Both the position numbers and the translations under genes were made by a program. The notes beneath the pieces are model-generated. The model saw only the letters and a list, made by a program, of their open reading frames with translations. It made no database searches and was not told where the DNA came from. From positions 1 through 56,815 of the forward strand of contig JAGWRZ010000130.1 of NCBI GenBank assembly GCA_028876365.1: a DNA stretch of 56,815 nt. The letters run 5' to 3'. This stretch comes from Acidobacteriota bacterium (GTDB taxonomy: Bacteria; Actinomycetota; Thermoleophilia; Gaiellales; Gaiellaceae). This document shows positions 47,057 through 56,473 of this stretch, piece by piece. How positions within the stretch are numbered: position 1 is the stretch's first letter; every line of letters begins with the position of its first letter.

Positions 47057-47893
47057 ATGGTCGTCACGCGGCTCGCCAAAGGCCCCCACCTGGCTCCCGC
47101 AGGACGCGTCTCGTGCATCGTTCCGGCGCACAACGAGGAAGCGACGATCGGCGAGGTCCTCGACAGGCTCTCCACTCTCGACCTGGATCTCCAGATCATC
47201 GTCGTCGACGACGGCTCCACCGACCGGACGGCCGAGATCGCGGACGATTTCGCGAGCTGGCATCCCAGAACACTCGTCGTCCGCCAGCCGCGGTCGGGCA
47301 AGGGAGCTGCGATTCGCGCGGCGATCCCGGCCGTAACCGGCGAGATCGTCGTCGTCCAGGACGCCGACATGGAATACGACCCGGTCGACGTGCCGGCGCT
47401 GATCGAGCCCATCCAGCGCGGGGTCGCCGACGTCGTGTACGGCTCCCGCTTCGCCGGTGGCCGACCGCAGCGTGTGCATCGCTACTGGCACCGGCTCGCC
47501 AACCGTCTTCTCAGCCTCTTCACATGCGTTCTCTTCAACGCGACGTTCAGCGACATCGAGACGGGCTACAAGGCGATCCGGGCCGACATCTTCCACACGC
47601 TGGATCTCCGCCGTTCCGGCTTCTCCATCGAGATCGAGTTCACCGCGAAGGTGTGCAAGCGCAAGCTCCGCATCTACGAGATCCCCATCTCCTACTACGG
47701 ACGCACGTATGACGAAGGCAAGAAGATCACGTGGAAGGACGGCGTCATCGCCGTCGCTGTGCTGCTCGCCGAGCGCCTGAGCCGGACGAAAGCCTCGCCG
47801 CTTGCTGTCGAGCCCTCTGCCCCGAAGATCCTCTTCGAGCCGGTTGCGAGCGGAGTCGCGCACGCGGGCGCGTCGGCCGGCCGCGGCGTCTGA
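47057..47893 (+). CDS. Glycosyltransferase family 2 (DPM1/DPG synthase-like)
   Basis: SCIVPAHNEEATIGEVLDRL; VVDDGSTDRTAEIA; SGKGAAIRAAI; VQDADMEYDP; YGSRFAGG. Confidence 0.9.
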   Translation: MVVTRLAKGPHLAPAGRVSCIVPAHNEEATIGEVLDRLSTLDLDLQIIVVDDGSTDRTAEIADDFASWHPRTLVVRQPRSGKGAAIRAAIPAVTGEIVVVQDADMEYDPVDVPALIEPIQRGVADVVYGSRFAGGRPQRVHRYWHRLANRLLSLFTCVLFNATFSDIETGYKAIRADIFHTLDLRRSGFSIEIEFTAKVCKRKLRIYEIPISYYGRTYDEGKKITWKDGVIAVAVLLAERLSRTKASPLAVEPSAPKILFEPVASGVAHAGASAGRGV

Positions 47894-48087
47894 CCTGACG
47901 CGTCGTCGTTTGCAGCTGCGGTGAGGCTTTTCGCCGGCGTGTCGAGCGCGGGCGCGTTGCGTCGCGTTCGCGATGGGAAGCGGCGATCCGCCCGGCGCCG
48001 CCGTTCGCCGTTACGCCGGTCGCGGCCTTGTCCACGCTGCCAACTCGCCTTCGATTCCAAGAACGGGCGAAGACGAGGTGGAAAGAA

Positions 48088-48161
48088 CGGGAGCGACGGG
48101 ACTCGAACCCGCGACCTCCGGCGTGACAGGCCGGCGTTCTAACCAGCTGAACTACGCCCCC
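48088..48161 (-). tRNA. tRNA-Asp (anticodon GTC)
   Basis: Reverse complement GGGGGCGTAGTTCAGCTGGTTAGAACGCCGGCCTGTCACGCCGGAGGTCGCGGGTTCGAGTCCCGTCGCTCCCG folds as a cloverleaf, anticodon loop CTGTCAC. Confidence 0.97.
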
Positions 48162-48216
48162 GGGGACGGCGCATTGTAGCCGCGGCCCGTCCAACCCGTC
48201 CGCAAGACTGGGGCGG

Positions 48217-49368
48217 GTGAAACCGAACGTCGTCGACTGGGTCGCGCTCGGGGTCGTGGCGCTCGCCGCGCTCGGCGGGATGCGGCGCGGTCTCGCCGTC
48301 ACCACGCTGTCGCTGGGCGGGCTCGTCGCCGGCGCGTTCGCGGGGTCGCGCATCGCCCCGCACTTGCTGAGCGGCGGGTCGCGCTCGGCGTGGACGCCGC
48401 TCGCCGGCCTCGTCGGCGCCGTGCTCGGCGCACTCGTCCTCCAGACGCTCGCCGGGATCGTCGGCTCGACGCTGCGCGGGGGCCTGCGCCTGACGCCGCT
48501 CCGGTTCATCGACTCGGCGGGCGGGCTCGTCGTCGGTGCGGTGAGCGGCGTCGTCCTCGTGTGGGTGCTGAGCGCGACGCTTCTCCTCGTTCCGGGCCAG
48601 CTGTCGCTCCGCCGCGACGTGCAGCGCTCGGCGATCGTCCGTCGGCTCGACCAGGCGGTGCCGCCGCGGCGGCTGCTGGGCCTTCTCGCCCGTATCGATC
48701 CGTTCCCGTCGATCGCGGGCCCGACGCCACCGGCGGCGGCGCCGCTGCGCTCGATCGCAGGCGACGCCGCCGTCAAGCACGCCGCGCAGGACGTCGTGCG
48801 CGTGCTCGGGACCGCCTGCGGCGTCGGCATCGAGGGGACGGGCTGGTTCGCCTCCCCGGACCTCGTCGTCACCGCCGCGCACGTCGTCGCCGGCGAGCGC
48901 GACACCGGCATCCAGATCCCCGGGCTCGCGGGCATCGTCGCCGTCGACGTCGTCGCCTTCAACGCGCACGACGACGTCGCCGTCCTGCGCACGCGGGGTG
49001 TGCGCACGGGCTTTGCGCTGCCGCTCGTCGACCCGCGGCCGGGGACGCCGGTCGCGATCGTCGGCTACCCGGAGAACGGGCCGCTCCAGGGCACGCCGAG
49101 CCGCATCGGTCGAACCCAGGTCGCGCTGGCGCAGGACGCGTACGGGAACGGCCCCGTCTCGCGGACGATCACCGCCGTGGGCGGCGACGTCCGGCACGGC
49201 GACTCGGGCGCGCCCGCGATCGACACGAAGGGCGCCGTCGAGTCGACGATCTTCGCGGCGCGCCTCGGCGCGCCCGGGGGCTACGGCGTCCCGGCCTCGG
49301 TCGTGCGCCGCGTGCTCGACTCCGCCGGCACCGCATCGGTGTCGACGGGATCGTGCGCCTCCGGCTGA
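48217..49368 (+). CDS. MarP-like membrane serine protease (CvpA-type TMs + trypsin-like domain)
   Basis: VDWVALGVVALAALGGMRRGLAVTTLSLGG; GTGWFASPDLVVTAAHVV; DDVAVLR; VRHGDSGAPAID. Confidence 0.9.
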   Translation: MKPNVVDWVALGVVALAALGGMRRGLAVTTLSLGGLVAGAFAGSRIAPHLLSGGSRSAWTPLAGLVGAVLGALVLQTLAGIVGSTLRGGLRLTPLRFIDSAGGLVVGAVSGVVLVWVLSATLLLVPGQLSLRRDVQRSAIVRRLDQAVPPRRLLGLLARIDPFPSIAGPTPPAAAPLRSIAGDAAVKHAAQDVVRVLGTACGVGIEGTGWFASPDLVVTAAHVVAGERDTGIQIPGLAGIVAVDVVAFNAHDDVAVLRTRGVRTGFALPLVDPRPGTPVAIVGYPENGPLQGTPSRIGRTQVALAQDAYGNGPVSRTITAVGGDVRHGDSGAPAIDTKGAVESTIFAARLGAPGGYGVPASVVRRVLDSAGTASVSTGSCASG

Positions 49369-51146
49369 AGCTCCGGCAGGAAGTCGACGACGTTCATCGG
49401 CGCGCGAAACGGCGCCATCACGTACACGCCGTCCGCGACCTCGCGCGCGGCCGCGATCAGCTCGAGCCCGAGCTCGCCGCCGACTGCACGGGCATTGGCG
49501 CCGGCACGGCGGTAGCGCTCCTGAACGTGCTCCGGCACTACCATGCCCGGCGTCTCGTTGTGCACACGAACGAGCGTCTCGATCGTCCGGATCGGCCAGA
49601 CCCCGACGAGGATCGGGACGGGCCAGCCGCCGATGCGGTCGCGGAATGCGGCGAGCGGCTCGAGGTCGAAGAGGATCTGCGTCATCGCGAAGCGCGCACC
49701 GGCGGCGACCTTGCGATGGAAGCGGTCGGCCTCGAGGCCGAGGTCGTCCGCAGTCGGGTTCACCGCGACGCCGGGGAAGAACGACGTCGGCGCGTCGATC
49801 GCGCGCCCGTGCCAGTCCTCGCCGCGGTTCAGCTTGGCCACGAGCTCGACGAGCCCGATCGCGTCGACGTCGTACACCGTGTGCTTGCCCGGATAGTCGC
49901 CCGACTCGGGCGGGTCGCCCGTGACGGCGAGGACGTTTCTCACGCCCTCCGCGTGCGCGCCGAGGAGGATCGACTCCAGCCCGGTGAGCGTCATGTCGCG
50001 CGGCGTCAGGTGCGGGATCGTCTCGACTCCGGTGAAGCGCTCGATCGCGACCGACGCCATGATCCCGCTCATCCGGGCGCGTGCGCGCGGGTTGTCGTTG
50101 ACGTCGACGAACTGCGCCTTCCCCGTGTCGCGCACCGCCCGCGCGGTCTCGATCAACGCCTCCGGGTTTGCGCCCAGCGGCGGGTCGAGCTGGACGGAGA
50201 CGACGAAGGTCCCGTCCTCGAGCATGCGCTGGAGCTCGGTGCGCTCGGTCGTGGCGGAGGGACGTGTGGCCTGCGAGCGCTCGCGCACGAGCAGCGGGCT
50301 CGCCGGTGCGAGGTTCTCGTCGATCGCGGAGCGGATCGCGGCGATCTGAGCCGGCGTCGTTCCGCAGCAGCCGCCGATGATGCCGGCGCCGAGAGCGCGC
50401 GCCTGCGCGGCGAACGCGCCGAAATAGGCGGGCGTCGCATGCGGGAAGACGATCCGCTGACCGGACATGCTCGCGAGGCCGACGTTCGGGAGCGCGGCGA
50501 GCACGTCCCCGCCACCCTGCATGTCGCCGAGCGCGCGCAGAGCGGCGGTGGGTCCGGCGCCGTGGTTCGCGCCGAACGCGGCGAGCCGGAGCGCCCGCAG
50601 CCGCTCGCCCGCCTCGTGCGCCGAGACGCCTGCGATCGTCTCGCCCTGCGCGTCGAACGACAAGAGGGCGACGACCGGGAGGCTCGAGACCCCCCTGATC
50701 GAGGCGACCGCCGCCTCGAGGTCGTCGAGGTCGAAGAACGTCTCGACCATGAACAGATCGACGCCGCGGCCCTCGAGGACGGCCGCCTGCTCGGCGTAGC
50801 CCCCGCCGGAGTCGGGCCCGATCGAGCCGGCGATGAACACGTCGCGCCCCGCGACCTCGCGCGCCTCGCGCGCGAGCCGGACCCCCGCGGCGTTGATCGC
50901 CTCCAGGTCGTCCTCGAGGAACGCCTCCGCGAGCTTGGGACGGTTCGCGCCGAACGTGTTCGTCTCGACGAGCTCGGCGCCGGCGCGGATGTAGCCGAGG
51001 TGGACGTCGACGACCGCTTCCGGAGCCCGCAGGTTCGCCTCCTCGGGGCAGCGAAGCCGAGGCACGGCGCTCGCGATGAGCGCGCCCATGCCTCCGTCGG
51101 CGACGATCGGCGGCCCCGCGGCCAGCCGTTCGAGAAACCGGGACAT
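49281..51146 (-). CDS. Bifunctional homocysteine S-methyltransferase / methylenetetrahydrofolate reductase
   Basis: N-term VADGGMGAL, VETNTFGANR, GGCCGTTPAQI; C-term SVQLDPPLGANPEALIE, NDNPRARARMSG, LAVTGDPPESGDYPGK. Confidence 0.92.
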   Translation of the reverse strand: MSRFLERLAAGPPIVADGGMGALIASAVPRLRCPEEANLRAPEAVVDVHLGYIRAGAELVETNTFGANRPKLAEAFLEDDLEAINAAGVRLAREAREVAGRDVFIAGSIGPDSGGGYAEQAAVLEGRGVDLFMVETFFDLDDLEAAVASIRGVSSLPVVALLSFDAQGETIAGVSAHEAGERLRALRLAAFGANHGAGPTAALRALGDMQGGGDVLAALPNVGLASMSGQRIVFPHATPAYFGAFAAQARALGAGIIGGCCGTTPAQIAAIRSAIDENLAPASPLLVRERSQATRPSATTERTELQRMLEDGTFVVSVQLDPPLGANPEALIETARAVRDTGKAQFVDVNDNPRARARMSGIMASVAIERFTGVETIPHLTPRDMTLTGLESILLGAHAEGVRNVLAVTGDPPESGDYPGKHTVYDVDAIGLVELVAKLNRGEDWHGRAIDAPTSFFPGVAVNPTADDLGLEADRFHRKVAAGARFAMTQILFDLEPLAAFRDRIGGWPVPILVGVWPIRTIETLVRVHNETPGMVVPEHVQERYRRAGANARAVGGELGLELIAAAREVADGVYVMAPFRAPMNVVDFLPELQPEAHDPVDTDAVPAESSTRRTTEAGTP

Positions 51147-51236
51147 CTCGCCCTAAAGCTACCCCGGCCCGCTGCCGATAGCCCTCGAGGACTCCTCCCG
51201 GGGACTGACGGCAATCATCTCTGCGGCAGGGGGTCA

Positions 51237-51262
51237 CGAAGCGGCGCTCAGGCGCCGCTTCG
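51237..51262 (-). terminator. Strong 11-bp hairpin downstream of cyclase gene
   Basis: CGAAGCGGCGC-TCAG-GCGCCGCTTCG, 4-nt loop, just past the stop at 51268; no clear T-tract. Confidence 0.6.
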
Positions 51263-51267
51263 CGTCT

Positions 51268-54200
51268 CTAGGCGACGATCTCTGCGTGCTGTCGGGACGA
51301 TGCGCGCTCGATCCACGGCTGCGCGCGGAGCTGCTCGAACGTTGCGAGCGCCTCGGCCCGCGACCCGTCGTCCCCGCTCAGCTCCGCGTGCTCGAGCAGC
51401 GCCACGGCCACCCAGAACGGCGTCTCGATCTCGCGGAAGCGGCCGACGGCGGCGAGGAGCCGCGCAGCGTCGCCGGTCGTGCGTGCGCGGAGGCGTTCGA
51501 CCTGCGCCTCCATCAAGGGTGAGCGTGTCGAGAGCGGGATCGCGTCGACAAACGCGTAGAGCTCCTCCGCCTTCTCGGAATCCCCGAGCGCGAGCGCGGC
51601 CTCGAGGGCGTCGACGACGCCGTGCTTCACCCCCTGGAACGTCGGGCTCATCACCTCCGCTCCCGCGAGCGTGGCGAGACCTTCTGCGAGGGCCTCGTCG
51701 AAGCGGCCCTCCGCACGGTGGAGCGACGCCTTGACGGCTGCATACGCACCCTGATCCTGGAGGTCCGATGAGCCCTCGAGGCGACCGAAGAGCCCGAGGA
51801 TGCGCCGCGCCTCCGCGAGATCTCCGCGCTGCGCGTGCACGTCGACACCCGCCTGCATGATGCTGAGGACGACCCCACCCGAGCTCGCCTGCTCCTCTCC
51901 GAAGTCGGCGCATGCCGCAGCGACCTCGTCCCACCGGCCGAGCATCCAGAGCGGGTATGTCCGTTCGGCGAGCACCGACCATTCCCACGGCCTGCTGCCG
52001 ATCTTCCGCGAGGTGACGAGCGCCTCCTCGAGATACACGAGCGCGTCGGCGAAGCGGTCCGTTCGGAAGCAGCTGTCCGAGAGGATGAAGCAGTAGTTCG
52101 CGATGTCCTCGGTCAGCCCGTGTTCGCGAGCGATCTCGAGCCCGTGCTTCATGTATGCGAGCGCCTCTTCGGGATGGCCGCGGCTCATGCCGATCGCGCC
52201 CTTCGCTCGGAGCGCGTGGACGAGCGGCTTCCAGAGCCGCTGCGCCTCGGCGATGTCGAGCGCGAGCTCGGCGCGCTCGGCGGAGCGGTCGAGGTCGCCG
52301 CTGAACCAGTACGCCCGCGAGAGCTCCGCGGCGAGCTGCGCCAGCGCCTCGTCGGGTGCGTCCCCGGAGATGACGGCGAACGCGCGCTCGAGCCGCGCGA
52401 CCGCCGTGTCGCGCTTGCCCGAGAAGAGCTGGTAGTGGCCGAGGCGCACCGAGATCCGCGCAGCGGCGTGCGTGTCTCCCAGCTCCTCGAGCAGCTCGAC
52501 CGCCTCGGTGAGGAGCCGGCCGGCCGCCTCGGGATCCGCCGCATGACCGGCCATCTCGCCGGCGTCGGCGAGAAGCATCGCGCGCTCGTGCGGATCGTCC
52601 ACCAGGCGCGCGGCTTGCTCGTAGTAGCGGCGGGCCTCGGGCGCTCCTGCGAGCGAATCCGCATGCTTTCCCGCCTGCACGAGCGCGTCGCACGCCTTGC
52701 GCTTGATCGCGGCGGCGTCGTCCGCGTCGGGGACCGCGTCGTAGGCGGCGACGTAATGGGAGGCGACCACCTCGATCGCCTCGTCGGCGTACGCCGACAG
52801 GTGCTCGGCGGCGGCGAGGTGGCGCGCGCACCGGTCGCGCTTCGAGAGCGTCTCGTAGGCGACGTGGCGCACGAGATCCTGGAGGAAGCCGTATTGACCG
52901 TGCTCCGGCGAGCGCGGGTCCGCCTGCACACCGAGGATCTCCTTGCGAACGAGGGAGCCGAGCAGCTCGTCGATGCGATCCGGGCTCAGTCCCGAGAGGG
53001 CGGCGAGCCCGTCGTGGGAGAACGTCTTCCCGAGGACGGCTCCGTCCTGGAGGAGACGGCGCTCTTCGGCCGGAAGGCCGTCGAGGCGCGCGGCGATGAG
53101 CGCGTGCAGCGTCTCGGGCACCTCGAGCGACTCGACTGCGCCGGTCGGCTCGTACGTCGGCCCGTCCTGTACGAGCAGGCCGCGGTCGAGCAGCATTCGT
53201 ACCGTCTCGACCGCATACAGCGGCACGCCTTCCGCGCGCGCGAGGATGCGGTCGCGCAGGTCCTGCGGGAGACCGGGCACGAGGCCCGAGAGCAGCTCCT
53301 CCATCGCTTCCTGCGGCAGCGGCTCGAGGAACATCGAGGTGAAGTTGCGGCGTCCCGCACCCCAGGTCGGTCGCCGCTCGAGCAGCTCCGGCCGCGCAAG
53401 CGAGACGACGAAGAGCGGATGGTCGCGCGACCAGTCGAGGAGGTATTCGATGAAGTCGAGCAGGCTCTCGTCCGCCCACTGCAGATCCTCGAAAGCGAGC
53501 ACCGTCGGATAGACGGCCGTCAGCTTCTCGAAGAACAGCCGCCAGGCCGCGAACAGGTCGTGCTTCTCGTGCTCCGCATGATCGGCGTAGCCGAGGAGAT
53601 GCGCGAGGCGCGGCTCGACGAACGCGCGCTCTTCGTCATCGAGCACGTGCTCGGCGAGGACTGCGCGGAGCTTCTCCATGCCCTGCGCGTCGTCTTCGTC
53701 CTCGGCGATGCGGCAGCGCATGCGCACCATGTCGGCGAGAGCCCAGTACGTGACGCCTTCGCCGTAGGGGAGACAGCGGCCGCGGTGCCAGTAGATCGTC
53801 TCCGCGATCCCGTCGAAGTACTTGTAGAACTCCCACCCGAGTCGCGACTTGCCGATGCCGGCGATGCCGGTGACGGAGAGAAGGCGCGCCTTGCGCTCGC
53901 CGGCCGAGGCGTGGAAGAGATCCTTGATCGTGCGCAGCTCGCGGTCACGTCCGACGAAGGGCGCCTCGAGCCCGTGCGACTTGAGCGAGCCGCGGAGCCC
54001 GGAGACGACCCGCAGCGCGCGCCAGAGTGGCGTCAGCCCCTCTTTCCCCTTGAGCTCGAAGGCACCCGCGTCCTCGTAGACGACGGTCTTCTCCGTCGCG
54101 CGCCGCGTCGACTCCCCGACGTACACGGTGCCGGGTGACGCCGACGACTGGATGCGAGACGCGGTATTGACGAGATCGCCTGCGACCATGCCCTCGCGAT

Positions 54201-54732
54201 CGGCGCCGAGCGTGACCGCAGCTTCGCCGGTGAGCACGCCTGCTCGCGCGCGCAGCTCCTCCGCGCCGACCTCGGCCCCGAGTGTCGTCACCGCCGCGAC
54301 GAGATCGAGGGCCGCACGGACGGCGCGCTCGGCGTCGTCCTCCGTCGCTGTCGGCGCGCCCCACACGGCCATGACGGCGTCGCCGATGAACTTCTCGACC
54401 GTTCCGCCGTACACGGAGATGATCCGGCGGCACGTGTCGAAGTACCGAGAGAGGAGCTCGCGCACCTCCTCGGCGTCGCGCGATTCCGACAGGGCGGTGA
54501 AGCCGACGAGGTCGGCGAAGATGATCGATACGAGGCGACGCTCGGCGGCCGGCTCGGCGCGCGGCGCGGCGGGCGCGCCGGCCGCCAGGGACGAGCCGCA
54601 GTCGCCGCAGAAGGCGTCGCCGGACTCGTTCGCGGCGCCGCAGGCGGGACAGGCGAGCGCGAGCGGCGAGCCGCACGTGGAGCAGAACTTCCGGCCCGCC
54701 CTGTTCTCCGTCCCGCACGACCCACAGGTCAT
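51268..54732 (-). CDS. Class III adenylate/guanylate cyclase-AAA ATPase-TPR protein with N-terminal double zinc ribbon
   Basis: CGSCGTENRAGRKFCSTCG / CPACGAANESGDAFCGDCG; SIIFADLVGFTALSESRDAEEVRELL; GRDRELRTIKDLF...VTGIAGIGKSRL. Confidence 0.93.
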   Translation of the reverse strand: MTCGSCGTENRAGRKFCSTCGSPLALACPACGAANESGDAFCGDCGSSLAAGAPAAPRAEPAAERRLVSIIFADLVGFTALSESRDAEEVRELLSRYFDTCRRIISVYGGTVEKFIGDAVMAVWGAPTATEDDAERAVRAALDLVAAVTTLGAEVGAEELRARAGVLTGEAAVTLGADREGMVAGDLVNTASRIQSSASPGTVYVGESTRRATEKTVVYEDAGAFELKGKEGLTPLWRALRVVSGLRGSLKSHGLEAPFVGRDRELRTIKDLFHASAGERKARLLSVTGIAGIGKSRLGWEFYKYFDGIAETIYWHRGRCLPYGEGVTYWALADMVRMRCRIAEDEDDAQGMEKLRAVLAEHVLDDEERAFVEPRLAHLLGYADHAEHEKHDLFAAWRLFFEKLTAVYPTVLAFEDLQWADESLLDFIEYLLDWSRDHPLFVVSLARPELLERRPTWGAGRRNFTSMFLEPLPQEAMEELLSGLVPGLPQDLRDRILARAEGVPLYAVETVRMLLDRGLLVQDGPTYEPTGAVESLEVPETLHALIAARLDGLPAEERRLLQDGAVLGKTFSHDGLAALSGLSPDRIDELLGSLVRKEILGVQADPRSPEHGQYGFLQDLVRHVAYETLSKRDRCARHLAAAEHLSAYADEAIEVVASHYVAAYDAVPDADDAAAIKRKACDALVQAGKHADSLAGAPEARRYYEQAARLVDDPHERAMLLADAGEMAGHAADPEAAGRLLTEAVELLEELGDTHAAARISVRLGHYQLFSGKRDTAVARLERAFAVISGDAPDEALAQLAAELSRAYWFSGDLDRSAERAELALDIAEAQRLWKPLVHALRAKGAIGMSRGHPEEALAYMKHGLEIAREHGLTEDIANYCFILSDSCFRTDRFADALVYLEEALVTSRKIGSRPWEWSVLAERTYPLWMLGRWDEVAAACADFGEEQASSGGVVLSIMQAGVDVHAQRGDLAEARRILGLFGRLEGSSDLQDQGAYAAVKASLHRAEGRFDEALAEGLATLAGAEVMSPTFQGVKHGVVDALEAALALGDSEKAEELYAFVDAIPLSTRSPLMEAQVERLRARTTGDAARLLAAVGRFREIETPFWVAVALLEHAELSGDDGSRAEALATFEQLRAQPWIERASSRQHAEIVA

Positions 54733-54741
54733 GCCGTGAGT

Positions 54742-55515
54742 TTACGAGTGGATCGTCCGGCCTTCCATCCCGCCGGCCACCGTGACGAGCTCCCCGGTGA
54801 CGTGGCCGGACAGCTCGTCGGAGGCGAGGACGACGACGGCGCGCGCGATGTCCTCGGTGACGGCCACCTTCCGCAGCGCCATCGTCCGCGAGATCCGCTC
54901 GACGAGCGCCGGGTCGAGCTCTCCGCGCGTCATCGGCGAGTACGTCCAGCCGGGCGCGACCGCGTTCACGCGCCCGCCCGGGGCGATCCGCACGATCTCG
55001 TTCTTTAGGCTGAGGAGGAGGCCGACCTGGATCGCGGCCTTCGCAGCGGCGTAGTCGGCGTGCCCGGCCTCGCCGAAGCGGCCCGCGGTCGAGCCGACGA
55101 GGACGAGGTTCCCGTGACCCGTGCGCTCGACCTCGCGGAGAAACGCGCGGGCCGTGAGGAACGTCGCCGTCAGGTTCGCGCGGAGCGTGCCCTCGAAGCG
55201 GTCGAGCGGAAGCTCCCACACGGGCTCGTCCGCGCGCGGCCACACGCCGGCGACCGCGGCGCATACCTCTACGGGACCACTCCTCTCGCGCGCGCGCGTG
55301 AACAATGAATCGACCTGCGCCTCGTCGGTGAGGTCGGCGCCGAGCGCGATCGCATCGGGCAGCTCGGCTGCGAGGGACTCCGCCCGCTCGCGGCTCGTGT
55401 TGTAGTGGACGACGACGCGTGCCCCTTCGGCCGCGAACGCGCGGACGCATGCAGAGCCGATTCCGCCCGCTCCGCCGGTGACGAGGACGACCTTGCCCGC
55501 GAGACCCGTTTCCAC
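54742..55515 (-). CDS. Short-chain dehydrogenase/reductase (FabG-like)
   Basis: VVLVTGGAGGIGSACVRAFAAEGARVVVHY; GSTAGRFGEAGHADYAAAKAAIQ; VNAVAPGW. Confidence 0.92.
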   Translation of the reverse strand: METGLAGKVVLVTGGAGGIGSACVRAFAAEGARVVVHYNTSRERAESLAAELPDAIALGADLTDEAQVDSLFTRARERSGPVEVCAAVAGVWPRADEPVWELPLDRFEGTLRANLTATFLTARAFLREVERTGHGNLVLVGSTAGRFGEAGHADYAAAKAAIQVGLLLSLKNEIVRIAPGGRVNAVAPGWTYSPMTRGELDPALVERISRTMALRKVAVTEDIARAVVVLASDELSGHVTGELVTVAGGMEGRTIHS

Positions 55516-55537
55516 GGGGAGACAGTAGTCTGCCGCC

Positions 55538-56347
55538 GTGCGCGTCCACGTCATCAGTGACATCGAAGGCGTGGCCGGGATCGTCAGGAGGGGGCAGGTC
55601 GGCGGCGAGCTGCCGCTCTTCCAGGAAGGGCGCAGGCTCTACACCGAGGAGATCAACGCGGCCGTGCGCGGCGCGAAGAAGGCGGGCGCGACGGAGATCG
55701 TCGTCATGGACTGCCACGGCGCCGGCGGCGAGTACGACTTCAACTCCCTCATCGCGGAGGATCTCGACCCCGACTGCGAGTTCGTCGTCCAGAACGCGTG
55801 GACGGAGTACACCGCCTTCCTCGAGGAGGGCTGCGACGCGGCGCTCTTCATCGGGATGCACGCGATGGCCGGCACCCCCGACGGCGTCCTCTCGCACACG
55901 GTCTCCGGCCAGGCGTGGCAGAGCCTCCGGTTCAACGGGACGCTCGTCGGCGAGACGGGGATCAACGCGGCCCTGTGCGGCCGGTGGGATTGCCCCGTCG
56001 CGCTCGTCTCCGGCGACCGGGCCGTGTGCCGCGAGGCGACCGCCCTCCTCGGCGATGGCCTCACCACCGTCGAGGTGAAGGAAGGGATCGGCCGCTTCAG
56101 CGCCCGTTCGAAGACCCCCCGCAGGGCGCGCGCGCTGATCGAGGAGGGGGCGACGCGCGCGCTGAAGGATCTGACCGCCGTTCGACCGTACGACCCGGGT
56201 CGCCCGTGCGAGATCGAGGTCACCTTCACGACGCCGGACCGGCTGGAGGAGTACCGCAACCGCCGTACCGTCGAGGTGAGCGGCCCCGCCACGATCGTCT
56301 CCCGCGGGGACGACTGGTGGCAGGCGTGGGCGGGCTTCTTCTTCTGA
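55538..56347 (+). CDS. M55-family peptidase (D-aminopeptidase DppA-like)
   Basis: VHVISDIEGVAGIV; EINAAVRGAKKAGATEIVVMDCHGAG; ALFIGMHAMAGTPDGVLSHT; GETGINAALCG. Confidence 0.9.
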   Translation: MRVHVISDIEGVAGIVRRGQVGGELPLFQEGRRLYTEEINAAVRGAKKAGATEIVVMDCHGAGGEYDFNSLIAEDLDPDCEFVVQNAWTEYTAFLEEGCDAALFIGMHAMAGTPDGVLSHTVSGQAWQSLRFNGTLVGETGINAALCGRWDCPVALVSGDRAVCREATALLGDGLTTVEVKEGIGRFSARSKTPRRARALIEEGATRALKDLTAVRPYDPGRPCEIEVTFTTPDRLEEYRNRRTVEVSGPATIVSRGDDWWQAWAGFFF

Positions 56348-56411
56348 GCTAGCCCACAACACGGGACAGGAGTGCCGCCGAATCACCCAGATGAGGGTAG
56401 GCTCTCCGTCG

Positions 56412-56458
56412 CACACCGGTCGATATATCGGCTAGCGATCCGCTATCGACCCCGTGTG
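56412..56458 (+). promoter_or_regulatory. Long inverted repeat immediately upstream of the pilin SD
   Basis: CACAC-C-GGTCGATA (56412-56425) pairs with TATCGACC-CC-GTGTG (56444-56458): 8 + 5 bp with a small internal loop. Confidence 0.55.
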
Positions 56459-56473
56459 GAAGGAGACTTCGGA

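Noticed and set aside
51147-51236. SAM/SAH or cobalamin riboswitch upstream of the homocysteine methyltransferase/MTHFR gene
   Set aside because: Only short dyads (CTGCCG...CGGCAG) seen; no conserved aptamer core.
56380-56430. c-di-GMP (GEMM) riboswitch upstream of the pilin
   Set aside because: No GEMM core (e.g. GCAAAnC/GGNAA tetraloop-receptor elements) could be read; only the generic inverted repeat is supported.
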